DNA of 26,436 nucleotides, from positions 1 to 26,436 of the IMG/VR virus record IMGVR_UViG_3300009545_000053. The stretch is one strand, 5' to 3'. Source of the stretch: a virus. Shown one piece after another: positions 8,535 through 15,539 of this stretch. The translations under genes and the position numbers were made by a program. Under the pieces are notes generated by a model. That model made no database searches and was not told the origin of the DNA. It saw only the letters and a list, made by a program, of their open reading frames with translations. Positions within the stretch are counted from its first letter, which is position 1, and each line of letters begins with the position of its first letter.

Positions 8535-9379
8535 TTGATCCCCTGCGCCTTTTGCCATGAGTCCAGCGTGCGGCCCTCATAGCGGCGACAGAGATAGTCA
8601 AGGCTGACAAACAGAGGGTCGAAGCTACCCCCACGAACTTCGTTCAGAACCAGTACGCCGCGCCAGTGGTCGTTGCCCTGTGGGCCTAGATATTCCTCAT
8701 GGTGAGCGTAGGCGGCCCCGGCGATGATGCGGTGGATCGAGCGCATGCCGCCGTTCTCATTGCGCGTATAACGCACTGCGTAGTCCAGCGTCTGCTGGTG
8801 ACCGGTGATCATGGAGTGTCCCAGCTTCTGAAGCTGCAAGCTGGCTTGACCGCCCATCGGACGCCCTGTCATCGGCGTCACGGCGTAGTGCGTATAGCCC
8901 ACCCCGTCGAGCCATAGAATGTCCAGGAAGTTGTGGACGGTCCAGCCTGACCGCCAGTAATCGAGATGTTGGAGATCCAGGACGCCCTCCAGCCGTACGG
9001 GGTCGGAATCCACTGCACGGGTAACCCGGTGCTCATGGTTTCCCAGCGTGATGTGTCGTTCGGGCCACCACTGCACATGCTTGGTCTTCTTCCTTGTCCT
9101 GTTGAGGTCCTCCAGGGGCTTATTCAAGGCCGCCCAGCCGGCGTTAGCTGCCTTCACGTCCTCGATATAGCGGCGACCCTCGAGCTGCTTGGAGCCAGGG
9201 CGATCATAAGAGGAGAGGCTGGGGAAGTCGGCATGGTCTCCCAGATGGATGATCTTGATGTTCGGTCGGTCCCTGAACTCATCTACGATGTACTGTCCTA
9301 TCCAGCTCATCGGACGCAGGTTCACGCCGGGCTTGACCTGAGTATCAGGTATGACTATGTGGCGGGCGTACGGTTGCAC
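8531..9379 (-). CDS. Calcineurin-like metallophosphoesterase
   Basis: 282 aa from the GTG at 9379, chosen because GGGAGG lies 4 bases upstream; an in-frame TTG at 9400 lacks a ribosome site. Motifs of the binuclear-metal phosphoesterase fold appear in order: IPDTQ (residues 10-14), LGDHAD (46-51), GNHEH (113-117), a lone His (YTHY, about 164) and TGHQQ (192-196), where most relatives have GHxH. The substrate cannot be told; phage members are usually annotated as DNA or nucleotide phosphoesterases or RNA phosphatases. It lies on the minus strand between endolysin and holin genes, behind a 12-bp inverted repeat that may limit read-through into it. Confidence 0.85.
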   Translation of the reverse strand: MQPYARHIVIPDTQVKPGVNLRPMSWIGQYIVDEFRDRPNIKIIHLGDHADFPSLSSYDRPGSKQLEGRRYIEDVKAANAGWAALNKPLEDLNRTRKKTKHVQWWPERHITLGNHEHRVTRAVDSDPVRLEGVLDLQHLDYWRSGWTVHNFLDILWLDGVGYTHYAVTPMTGRPMGGQASLQLQKLGHSMITGHQQTLDYAVRYTRNENGGMRSIHRIIAGAAYAHHEEYLGPQGNDHWRGVLVLNEVRGGSFDPLFVSLDYLCRRYEGRTLDSWQKAQGIK

Positions 9380-9406
9380 CGGGCCTCCCGTTGGCAACAA
9401 AGACTT

Positions 9407-9437
9407 GTCCCTGGACCTATCGTACAGGTCCAGGGAC
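9407..9437. terminator. Perfect 12-bp inverted repeat, likely bidirectional terminator
   Basis: GTCCCTGGACCT (9407-9418) and AGGTCCAGGGAC (9426-9437) are exact reverse complements around a 7-base loop. It sits 20 bases past the stop of the minus-strand holin gene and just upstream of the phosphoesterase start. Neither side has a strong T run (minus side AAGTCTTTG, plus side GTTTGTG), so it may be a weak terminator, an attenuator or a transcript-stabilising hairpin. Confidence 0.65.
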
Positions 9438-9456
9438 GTTTGTGCTGGTCAGGGTA

Positions 9457-9717
9457 TTAGCCTACTTCCGGCGTGACGTCCACGGTATGGAGATCAGCGT
9501 TCAGGGACGCAGAGTCCTTATCGCCCAGCTTGGAGGCCAGTGCGGCCTTCAGAACCGCAGCCGCTGCAATGACGCCGGCTGCCGCAGCCTTCTTGGCGAA
9601 GTCCAGGTTGAAAGAGTCAGTAGCGCCCTGAAGAACCCAGAGACCGGCGAAGGCCTCGACAAACGTGGCAGCTACCCGCTCAGAGGTATCTTTGAACCAA
9701 GTCTTGGTGAAGCTCAT
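9457..9717 (-). CDS. Putative holin, r1t-like family
   Basis: 86 aa from ATG 9717 with AAGGAG six bases upstream. The N-terminal WFKDTSERVAATFVEAFAG followed by a weakly hydrophobic segment, then a second Ala-rich segment (AAAAGVIAAAAVLKAALASKLGD in part) and a DKDSASLN tail, is the pattern of the small r1t-type holins of phages of Gram-positive and actinobacterial hosts. Such proteins form membrane lesions that release endolysin. It is transcribed opposite to endolysin, divergently from the small membrane genes at 9828. Family assignment is by pattern memory only. Confidence 0.75.
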   Translation of the reverse strand: MSFTKTWFKDTSERVAATFVEAFAGLWVLQGATDSFNLDFAKKAAAAGVIAAAAVLKAALASKLGDKDSASLNADLHTVDVTPEVG

Positions 9718-9740
9718 CTTTGCTCCTTGTTGGCATGAAC

Positions 9741-9768
9741 TAGACGTATCAGGCTATATCGGTACAAT
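9741..9768 (+). promoter_or_regulatory. Candidate promoter for the small membrane-protein operon
   Basis: TAGACG (9741-9746), a 16-base spacer and TACAAT (9763-9768) resemble -35 and -10 boxes in the divergent gap between the holin gene and the 9828 gene. The same -10 hexamer and spacer length occur at 12804-12831 on the minus strand. The predicted RNA would start near 9775 and carry a leader of about 50 bases. Confidence 0.4.
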
Positions 9769-9794
9769 TGTATTCCATGAGTGCGTTCTGTTTG

Positions 9795-9821
9795 GAGGGT
9801 ACGCCCTCGTTCCCGAGGGAG
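9795..9821 (+). promoter_or_regulatory. Mutually exclusive hairpins over the ribosome site of the 9828 gene
   Basis: GAGGG (9795-9799), CCCTC(G) (9804-9809) and (C)GAGGG (9814-9819) are arranged so that the middle block can pair with either flank. Pairing with the right flank (6 bp, TTCC loop) buries the GAGGGAG ribosome site (9815-9821) of the ATG at 9828. Pairing with the left flank frees it. This is the layout of a simple on/off translation switch; function is inferred. Confidence 0.4.
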
Positions 9822-9827
9822 CACCCC

Positions 9828-10040
9828 ATGAACGAAAAAATCAAGCTAGTGCTAACTACCATAGTAGCAACGGGTTGGCTTGTGAATCTTCTTGCTCCAA
9901 TTTTCGTCCATTCTTACCAGAGTTCTCTCACTGCCAATGCGCCGCTCCTCCTGATCCTAGGGAGCCTCTTCCAGAGTAACCGGAAGAAGAAATCCAAGAA
10001 AGATCGGGAAGGGCCTTATCGTGAGGATTACCTCCCATGA
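9828..10040 (+). CDS. Small membrane protein, two transmembrane segments
   Basis: 70 aa from ATG 9828, chosen because GAGGGAG lies 6 bases upstream; the frame is open to 9768 but those upstream ATGs lack ribosome sites. Hydrophobic segments cover residues about 6-27 and 33-48, followed by a strongly basic tail (SNRKKKSKKDR) expected to face the cytoplasm. Size and hairpin topology match small class II holins, and the gene lies next to a holin gene, so a second holin or antiholin is possible. It could also be a superinfection-exclusion protein. Its stop overlaps the next start (ATGA). Confidence 0.65.
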   Translation: MNEKIKLVLTTIVATGWLVNLLAPIFVHSYQSSLTANAPLLLILGSLFQSNRKKKSKKDREGPYREDYLP

Positions 10041-10171
10041 TTTATTACCTGGTAAACTCTCTCGGCTGGTTCGGCCTCGGAGTTTATATCCAAAGAACCT
10101 GGGAATATTTTGTTGAGGAGGGTACTCGTGCGAGAACTACTAAGACGAATAAACCGGTGGCTGACCGCTAA
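10037..10171 (+). CDS. 44-aa hydrophobic small protein
   Basis: ATG 10037 lies in the ATGA overlap with the preceding gene and gives 44 aa to TAA at 10169-10171. Residues 1-20 (MIYYLVNSLGWFGLGVYIQR) are aromatic and hydrophobic, the rest charged. The last 44 bases overlap the start of the 10128 gene in another frame. No family was recognised. Tight overlaps on both sides make coupled translation of the three genes likely and support this being real. Confidence 0.55.
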   Translation: MIYYLVNSLGWFGLGVYIQRTWEYFVEEGTRARTTKTNKPVADR

Positions 10172-10538
10172 CTTTGGCTGGCTGGTCATGGCTTTGGCCG
10201 TAATATTCGGGGGTGTTTACGCCGCTGAAGTTCATCACGAACATATTCGAGCCCACCAAGAATCAGTAAGAGCAGCTTGCCAGGCTGAATACAACCACGC
10301 TTTCGCCACTCAATTGACTGAACGTTCTCGATTGTCTGCGGCAGTTTCTGAGGCTCAAACCCATATTTTGAGTGATATTGGCAAGGCTCTGTCTGCGCCA
10401 CCGGCCAAGAGTGAGAAAGAAGAGAAGTCCCGAGTGAAGGCTTTCCTGAAGCTGTTCTCGGACTTCGACAAGAACACTGATCAAATCTCCAAGGATCGAG
10501 AGGCCACCCCTTTGCCGCCCATTCCAAACTGCGGCTGA
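10128..10538 (+). CDS. Membrane-anchored protein in the lysis region
   Basis: 136 aa. The GTG at 10128 is preceded by GAGGAGGG (10115-10122), a near-perfect ribosome site; the earlier TTG at 10110 has none. A basic N-terminus (VRELLRRINRW) leads into one transmembrane segment (about residues 15-34), then a mostly helical, charged domain with an SEKEEKSRVK stretch and a Pro-rich C-terminus ending PIPNCG. The topology resembles an inner-membrane spanin, but a monoderm host would not need one, so that name is not used. It ends 2 bases before the convergent polymerase gene, with no clear terminator between. Confidence 0.6.
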   Translation: MRELLRRINRWLTANFGWLVMALAVIFGGVYAAEVHHEHIRAHQESVRAACQAEYNHAFATQLTERSRLSAAVSEAQTHILSDIGKALSAPPAKSEKEEKSRVKAFLKLFSDFDKNTDQISKDREATPLPPIPNCG

Positions 10539-10540
10539 AC

Positions 10541-12571
10541 CTACTTGGTCCAGTTCTTACCAATTGAAATATCCGCTACCAGCGGGCAATCAAACTTGAC
10601 TCCGAGCGCCGCGATATCATCGAGAACGCGGCGCTCCATAGCGTCTCGTACTATGGCCGCAGCCTCTTCGGCGCGGTCTTCAGGAACCTCACAGATAACA
10701 GCGTCATGAACAACGGCCACCGGCTTGATCCAGTCCGTCTGATCAATCTCCCAGACCGCCAGCATCATAAGATCGTTGGCGAAGGACTGGACCGGGCTGT
10801 TAATGGCCTGACGCTGAGCCCGGCCCTGAAGGTATTGGTCCTCGCTCCAAGCGTCCGGAAGATGGCGGATACGCCCCAGAGGACTGACCACGTAGCCCTG
10901 CTGGCGCACAAGCTTGCGCTGTTGCTGGTGCCAAGCACTCATGCCTTCCCAGGTCGAGAAGAAGGTCTGACGGATCTGCTCCGCTTCCTCAATCGTGAAC
11001 TCGACCTGATAGCTGGTCTGAGCGTATGTAACGAACTTCTCTGCGCCCATGCCGAAGAGGAAGCCGAAGTTTGCGGCCTTCGCCTTCTGGCGCATCTCTG
11101 AGGTGACTTCACTCACGTCACATTGAGCTGCGATAGCAGCCATGACGGTGTGTAGGTCTGCGCCCTGACGGTATGCCTCCAGCATGGGCTCACAGCGGGC
11201 CAGGAAGGCCGCTACGCGGAGTTCAACCTGGCTGTAGTCTGCCGACACCAGGACGTGGCCAGGAGCGGCGCAGAACGCCTTCCTGGCGCTTCTGGCGACC
11301 TGCTGAAGGTTGGGCTTGCTGCAGGACAGCCGGCCCGTCACAGGGGCGTCTGAGGTCTCTCTCGGCGTGGTGGCGTAGTTGTAGCTGGCCCGGATGCGAC
11401 CGTCTGCCTGGGCCTCGTTCAGCCAGGACTGGATGTAGGCGCTCTCAGTCATCGCCACGCGCATCTCGCGCAGCTTGCCGGCTACCTCGGCACCCTCATG
11501 GGCCTGCCTGTCGAGCACTTCCTTGGACCATTGCGGCCGGCCCTTAGGAGTACGTGCTGCCACGCGGAGTTCGCCCACGGCGCACATTAGCTGAGCCCAG
11601 CACAGGAACCACTTAGAGCCTGCAGACCATGAACATTCTGCGCTATCCAAGTATGCCCGCGCAGTTTCTAACTCTTCAGTCATGCGGACAGCGCCCATCT
11701 CGATCTGCTCTTGGGCGTCCAGCGTGCGCTTTTGAAGCCATTCCTCTGCCAGTTGTATAACGGAAGCATTATCCTTTAGCCGGGTCAAACACCAGTCACG
11801 ATCCAGAGCGAAGCCATTCTCCTCAATCGCACTGAGCGCACACACAGTGCGCTTACCGATCAGGCTATAGTATTCGCCCAGTCGCACAGAGTTACGGGCG
11901 TCCGGGTCGTGTTGAGCCTCGTCCTGCAGGCCATAGTCGGTACCCCATAGATCCAGCTGTTTATCATGAAGCTGATAAAGTCTATAGGTCCAGTAGGTAT
12001 CCTCGGCGCAGTACTCCGTCATGCGGTAGTACTCTTCGCGCTCGGCCAGCTTGCGCCCGTCCGGATTGGCGCGTTCGTCTGCCTCAAGGTCTTTCCAGGA
12101 GAAGTCCAGCCAGGGCTTGGCTCCCAGGTCGCGCACGGCGCGAGGCTTGAGACCGGCAGAGAAGTTCTCGTCCAGAATGTGGCTGGTCAGTGCGGTATCG
12201 CACAGAAGCTGGCCGTAGAGGTTGACCCCGGTGTGGACCTTGATCCAGGTCAGATCGAACGAGGCGTTGTGCGCGATCAGCGGTGTGTGCCGGAGCGTAT
12301 CAGCCAGATACGCTAGCGCACTCCTCCACTGTCGATTAAGTCCTGAATCCGGATGACTCAGGCCTATGGCGGCAGTCTGAATGACAGTAGACCCTACTGG
12401 AATCCAAGTCACGCTGGCGCACACTACGCGAGCATCAGGACCAAAAGGAGACAACTGAGTTGTCTCCAGGTCAACTGCTACAGTAGGGCCCAGTTTGCGC
12501 AATTCGACGCACAGACGTTTCAAGTCCGGCCCATCCACAACGTGGATAAGCCGGGCTTTTTCGAATGTCAC
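10541..12571 (-). CDS. polA: Family A DNA polymerase with 3'-5' exonuclease domain
   Basis: 676 aa, GTG start at 12571 in a GTGA overlap with the upstream microgene. The proofreading exonuclease domain shows DLETT (34-38), HNASFD (101-106) and Y187-x3-D191. The polymerase domain shows motif A DYSQVELR (445-452), motif B R494-x3-K498-x3-F502 in RQKAKAANFGFLFG, and motif C VHDAV (621-625). Phe at 502 corresponds to the Phe762 type of E. coli Pol I. There is no 5'-3' exonuclease domain, as usual for phage replicative PolA. It is the last gene of the minus-strand replication operon, so it is translated from a long polycistronic RNA or from the internal promoter near 12804. Confidence 0.97.
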   Translation of the reverse strand: MTFEKARLIHVVDGPDLKRLCVELRKLGPTVAVDLETTQLSPFGPDARVVCASVTWIPVGSTVIQTAAIGLSHPDSGLNRQWRSALAYLADTLRHTPLIAHNASFDLTWIKVHTGVNLYGQLLCDTALTSHILDENFSAGLKPRAVRDLGAKPWLDFSWKDLEADERANPDGRKLAEREEYYRMTEYCAEDTYWTYRLYQLHDKQLDLWGTDYGLQDEAQHDPDARNSVRLGEYYSLIGKRTVCALSAIEENGFALDRDWCLTRLKDNASVIQLAEEWLQKRTLDAQEQIEMGAVRMTEELETARAYLDSAECSWSAGSKWFLCWAQLMCAVGELRVAARTPKGRPQWSKEVLDRQAHEGAEVAGKLREMRVAMTESAYIQSWLNEAQADGRIRASYNYATTPRETSDAPVTGRLSCSKPNLQQVARSARKAFCAAPGHVLVSADYSQVELRVAAFLARCEPMLEAYRQGADLHTVMAAIAAQCDVSEVTSEMRQKAKAANFGFLFGMGAEKFVTYAQTSYQVEFTIEEAEQIRQTFFSTWEGMSAWHQQQRKLVRQQGYVVSPLGRIRHLPDAWSEDQYLQGRAQRQAINSPVQSFANDLMMLAVWEIDQTDWIKPVAVVHDAVICEVPEDRAEEAAAIVRDAMERRVLDDIAALGVKFDCPLVADISIGKNWTK

Positions 12572-12702
12572 TTGCCGTTGCGGGACTGGCTGCCGCGAGC
12601 AATAGGCTTATCCGCCTGCTTGCCCGATCCAGTGGTTTGACCGGTGGCTTTGCCGTATTTAGCCTGCTGAGCTTTGAGGTTTTTGCCTCGGGTCAGTCCC
12701 AC
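12568..12702 (-). CDS. 44-aa basic microprotein
   Basis: A GTG at 12702 opens a frame of 44 codons to TGA at 12568-12570. It overlaps the stop of the preceding zinc microgene by 10 bases and the GTG of the polymerase gene by 4 bases (GTGA). The protein is very basic and Gly/Gln-rich (begins VGLTRGKNLKAQQAKYGKAT, ends GSQSRNGK) and is probably disordered with nucleic-acid affinity. The overlaps on both sides and an AAGGAA ribosome site upstream support it. No homologue was recognised. Confidence 0.5.
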   Translation of the reverse strand: MGLTRGKNLKAQQAKYGKATGQTTGSGKQADKPIARGSQSRNGK

Positions 12703-12797
12703 TCCTCTTCCTTCCATTCCCAGCAACACGATTCAGCCAAAGACTGAACCACGTATTGCTTTCCGCAAACTGTACAGACCAGCTTAGAGGGGGCCAT
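12693..12797 (-). CDS. 34-aa zinc-binding-like microprotein
   Basis: ATG at 12797 gives MAPSKLVCTVCGKQYVVQSL and then AESCCWEWKEEEWD, 34 aa. C8-x2-C11 and C24-C25 make a plausible half zinc ribbon; the acidic, Trp-rich tail is unusual. There is no good ribosome site, but a TACAAT box ends 6 bases before the ATG, so the mRNA may be leaderless. It precedes the basic microgene and polA. Function unknown. Confidence 0.5.
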   Translation of the reverse strand: MAPSKLVCTVCGKQYVVQSLAESCCWEWKEEEWD

Positions 12798-12803
12798 AGG
12801 CCT

Positions 12804-12831
12804 ATTGTACTCGTTACTCGGAATCGGCCAA
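12804..12831 (-). promoter_or_regulatory. Candidate internal promoter driving microgenes and polA
   Basis: On the minus strand TTGGCC (12831-12826), a 16-base spacer and TACAAT (12809-12804) lie within the 3' end of the membrane gene. The first base after a 6-base gap is the A of the ATG at 12797, so a start site about 7 bases below the -10 would give a leaderless transcript. The box matches the one proposed at 9741-9768. Confidence 0.35.
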
Positions 12832-13041
12832 GTGCCAGAGACCGCCAACGACGTAGACGAGGAGAACAGCCTGGAAGCTGGCCGCGAATCCCAGCGCAGG
12901 CACGACAGCCCAGTCATCGTGGATGATGTCAAGAGCATTCATGACGAGCCAGCCCAGAAGAAACCACAGGCTGACAATCAGAAGAACGGCCCCGAGAACA
13001 AGGTAGAACGGATTTTTTGCACGAACGGTGATCTTCGCCAC
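12814..13041 (-). CDS. Small membrane protein, two transmembrane segments
   Basis: 75 aa from a GTG at 13041, preceded by GGGAG and one base after the stop of the deaminase gene. Hydrophobic segments span residues about 11-36 and 46-69 with a short polar link (DIIHDD) between. No family was recognised. A membrane protein inside a replication operon may tether the replisome or act on the host; this is inference. Confidence 0.6.
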   Translation of the reverse strand: MAKITVRAKNPFYLVLGAVLLIVSLWFLLGWLVMNALDIIHDDWAVVPALGFAASFQAVLLVYVVGGLWHLADSE

Positions 13042-13042
13042 T

Positions 13043-13495
13043 TTACTCTCCCACCACTACGCGGGCTACTCCCGCTGCTGTGATTAGTCTAGCGCACTCA
13101 TGACATGGTTCGCGGGTGATATACAGCGTCCCGCCGAGAGCGCGATCGCGTCCAGCGTACAGCAGGCAGTTAGCCTCGGCGTGAATCGCCACGCAGTTCT
13201 CGTAGGACGAGCCGGGTTGGACGCCTGGACACTTTCGCACGTCAATGAAGCCGGGGCATTTCCTGTTACCGCACACCGGTCCCTCCATGCTGGAGAAGGT
13301 ATGCAGCCAGTGCTGCCCTCGCGGGCAAGATTCGCAGCCTGCCTGCCCCGCAGGAGCGCCATTGTAGCCAGTCGCCACTACTCTGTTGCCGGCATCGAGC
13401 AGGACGGCCCCGACCTGAGAGCGCTTGCAGTCACTACGCAGCGCCACAGTGCGAGCCAGCGAGGCTCCGTATTGGTCCCACGAAAGCCTAGGCAT
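13043..13495 (-). CDS. Deoxycytidylate (dCMP) deaminase
   Basis: 150 aa, ATG at 13495 overlapping the end of the helicase gene by 8 bases. The zinc catalytic site is H105-A-E107 with PC131-x2-C134, the signature of dCMP/cytidine deaminases; length and the early KRSQVGAVLLD strand fit the dCMP type. It converts dCMP to dUMP, feeding dTMP synthesis. An insertion between residues 54 and 101 contains extra cysteines (C54, C57, C75, C80, C89, C101), suggesting a second structural zinc as in some phage dCMP deaminases. A nucleotide-supply role fits its place beside polymerase and helicase genes. Confidence 0.92.
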   Translation of the reverse strand: MPRLSWDQYGASLARTVALRSDCKRSQVGAVLLDAGNRVVATGYNGAPAGQAGCESCPRGQHWLHTFSSMEGPVCGNRKCPGFIDVRKCPGVQPGSSYENCVAIHAEANCLLYAGRDRALGGTLYITREPCHECARLITAAGVARVVVGE

Positions 13496-14948
13496 TATCC
13501 CTCAAGTAGTCTAGGAGTCCGCGCTCCAAGTCGGTGCGCTCCAAGTGCGAACGCCTTACCACTTCGTCCACGGTACCACGCGCTAGAAGCCAGTGGTAGA
13601 AAACCGGAGAAGTTTGACCCGGGCGATCCAGCCGACCCATCGCCTGCAAAATGTCCTCACGCTGCTCAGTGAGTGACAGCATGACAGCATGAGATGCCGT
13701 GACCAGTTCGTTGATGCCGAGAGAAATAGTCCGCCACTGAGCGATGATCACGATCTTGTCCGCCGAATCACTGGCAAACTCTCGCCGAATCGCTAGACGC
13801 TGGGCGTCAGGAGTCGAACCAGTAATCAAGCGAGCTACGTCTCCGAGTCGCTCTTTGAGAGCTTCAATTTCTGCGAGTGCCCAGCCGAATACCACGATGC
13901 GATTTTGGCTCTCCAGTAGTCCAGAGATGAGATCGACAGCAGTGTCAAGACGACTACTGCCCAGCCAATGAACGTCACCGGTTTCGTCCTCCTTGGCAAA
14001 GCCGCACGTCAGTTGACGCAGACGCAGGCGGTTGATGAGCATAGACGGAGTGGACATCAGCTCCCCGTTGGAGAGCGCCAGAACCATTTCCTTTTTGACC
14101 TTGTCGTAGGCGCGCTGTTCTCGCTCCGAGAGTCGTACCGGCACGTCGACGTGGGTGACCGGTGGAAGATCAAGGCATTCTTCTTTGCGCAGAGCATGAC
14201 TGCGTTCCGCCATTCTGTTTTCAAGCCAGTCGAGGTTGCGCCAGCCGGTGATTTGCTTGCCGGCCCAGCCCCCCATGATCGCTACCTTCGCCTCGAACTG
14301 GCTGTAGGTCATCGGCTTCGAGCCGGTCCAGAAGATCGTGGGATCGAGGATCTTGAACTGGCTGTAGATATCCAGCGGACTGTGCGGCATCGGTGTACCG
14401 GACAGCAGTATGCGGCGTTTCACCAGCGGTGCTATACGGTGTAGCAGACGCGCTACGTTGCTGCTGTTCCCCTTCGCTCGCTGTGATTCGTCACAGACCA
14501 GGACATGGGGGGCGAACTTCTTCACGGCGTTCAGCCAATGGTCAGAGTCCAGCTTGCTACCGCGCGCGCGTCGACTGGACAGCGCCTCGTAGTTGACGAC
14601 GCGGATCGTGACGCCAGTCCCTCGCGGAACGGAGCCTGCGTCTGCCAGGGCTGTCTGCTTCTGCTGGATCGAGCCCTGCAACGCCCAGATATTCCAGTCA
14701 CATGACTGGCTGCCCCACTGATTGACCTGTAGCTCCCAGGTATCCACGACAGACTTGGGCGCACAGACCAGCACCCGGATCTCCGTATCAAAGTGATACG
14801 CCAACATCCCTAGGTAGTCGATAACGCAGCGGGTCTTGCCGGTACCCACGTCATAGAACAGGCCAAAGACCCCGTTGTGCTTCATGAGGCGACGAACCCC
14901 CTCCGCTTGGTGGCGATAGGGGGCGGGCTCGCGGAACTTGAAGGTCAC
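13488..14948 (-). CDS. SNF2-type superfamily 2 DNA helicase/ATPase
   Basis: 486 aa, GTG at 14948 in a GTGA overlap with the upstream small gene. Helicase motifs appear in order: motif I DVGTGKT (33-39), motif II DESQ (153-156) in place of DEAH, motif III SGTPMP (183-188), and motif VI QAMGRLDRPGQ (435-445), where the R-x-DR-x-GQ form is typical of SNF2-like enzymes. It should couple ATP hydrolysis to translocation on duplex DNA, probably in replication restart, branch migration or clearing bound proteins. No extra nuclease or methyltransferase domain is fused. Confidence 0.93.
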   Translation of the reverse strand: MTFKFREPAPYRHQAEGVRRLMKHNGVFGLFYDVGTGKTRCVIDYLGMLAYHFDTEIRVLVCAPKSVVDTWELQVNQWGSQSCDWNIWALQGSIQQKQTALADAGSVPRGTGVTIRVVNYEALSSRRARGSKLDSDHWLNAVKKFAPHVLVCDESQRAKGNSSNVARLLHRIAPLVKRRILLSGTPMPHSPLDIYSQFKILDPTIFWTGSKPMTYSQFEAKVAIMGGWAGKQITGWRNLDWLENRMAERSHALRKEECLDLPPVTHVDVPVRLSEREQRAYDKVKKEMVLALSNGELMSTPSMLINRLRLRQLTCGFAKEDETGDVHWLGSSRLDTAVDLISGLLESQNRIVVFGWALAEIEALKERLGDVARLITGSTPDAQRLAIRREFASDSADKIVIIAQWRTISLGINELVTASHAVMLSLTEQREDILQAMGRLDRPGQTSPVFYHWLLARGTVDEVVRRSHLERTDLERGLLDYLRDNA

Positions 14949-15088
14949 TCGACTTCTTTCAACACACTCTGAATAGAGTAGTAGGCTTCACTGAAGGACC
15001 GGGCAGAAGCCAGTATCCTTCTAATTTTGTCAAGACTCTCTTCCATCTGGTCTATGTAAGCGTCTCGCACGTCATAGATTTCACTCAT
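14945..15088 (-). CDS. 47-aa helical small protein
   Basis: ATG at 15088 overlaps the end of the zinc-finger gene by 8 bases, and its TGA overlaps the helicase GTG (GTGA). The product (starts MSEIYDVRDAYIDQMEESLD, ends QSVLKEVE) is a charged amphipathic helix, perhaps a coiled coil. The double overlap makes a real gene likely. No family was recognised; a binding partner of the adjacent helicase is possible. Confidence 0.6.
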   Translation of the reverse strand: MSEIYDVRDAYIDQMEESLDKIRRILASARSFSEAYYSIQSVLKEVE

Positions 15089-15539
15089 CGTCCTGACTCA
15101 TCTCTTCCTTCTGCTCTCGGGACTCCTGCTTGTAGCGCCAGCCCCCTTTGGGGTTGCCGTGCTTGGGAGCCTCGCGACTATCCAACCAGGGTCGCCCCGG
15201 ATCCTCCAGCGGAGCGATGCCCATCGCCTTGCGCATGGCATTGTCCAGCTTGAACTTCTCGAGCCATCGTTCCTTGTGGTATGGCTTCGGATCGCGCATC
15301 GGCGGCGGCCCTGTGCAGATCCGCTTGGGCATCGCTCCACAGCGAGGGCACTTTACCATGAGGACAGACGTGTCCGGGACCGTAGGCGGCGGGGTCTGGC
15401 GCAGCGAGGCGATGCTGTAGCGACTCATATGAACCGTCTCCAGAACGAAGCCAAGCTCCGTACACTTCACCCCGGGAATCGCCAAGCACTGAGGGCACTT
15501 CTCCAGGAGCGGTCGAATAGGCTTCTTGGGCTTAGCCAC
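15081..15539 (-). CDS. Tandem CCCH zinc-finger protein
   Basis: 152 aa from a GTG at 15539 that overlaps the end of the methyltransferase-like gene by 8 bases; the frame extends to 15644 but only inside that gene. Two copies of a zinc-finger unit are seen: C15-P-x-C18, C26, H37-x2-R40 and C64-P-x-C67, C75, H88-x2-R. This CPxC...PxxxC...HxxR unit is common in small proteins of actinobacteria and their phages and is thought to bind nucleic acid. The C-terminal third is rich in K, R, E and Q and probably disordered. The specific role in the operon is unknown. Confidence 0.75.
   Translation of the reverse strand: MAKPKKPIRPLLEKCPQCLAIPGVKCTELGFVLETVHMSRYSIASLRQTPPPTVPDTSVLMVKCPRCGAMPKRICTGPPPMRDPKPYHKERWLEKFKLDNAMRKAMGIAPLEDPGRPWLDSREAPKHGNPKGGWRYKQESREQKEEMSQDDE

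Noticed and set aside
10128-10538. Inner-membrane spanin
   Set aside because: Topology fits, but no outer-membrane lipoprotein partner is seen and the inferred host is an actinobacterium; a neutral name was used.
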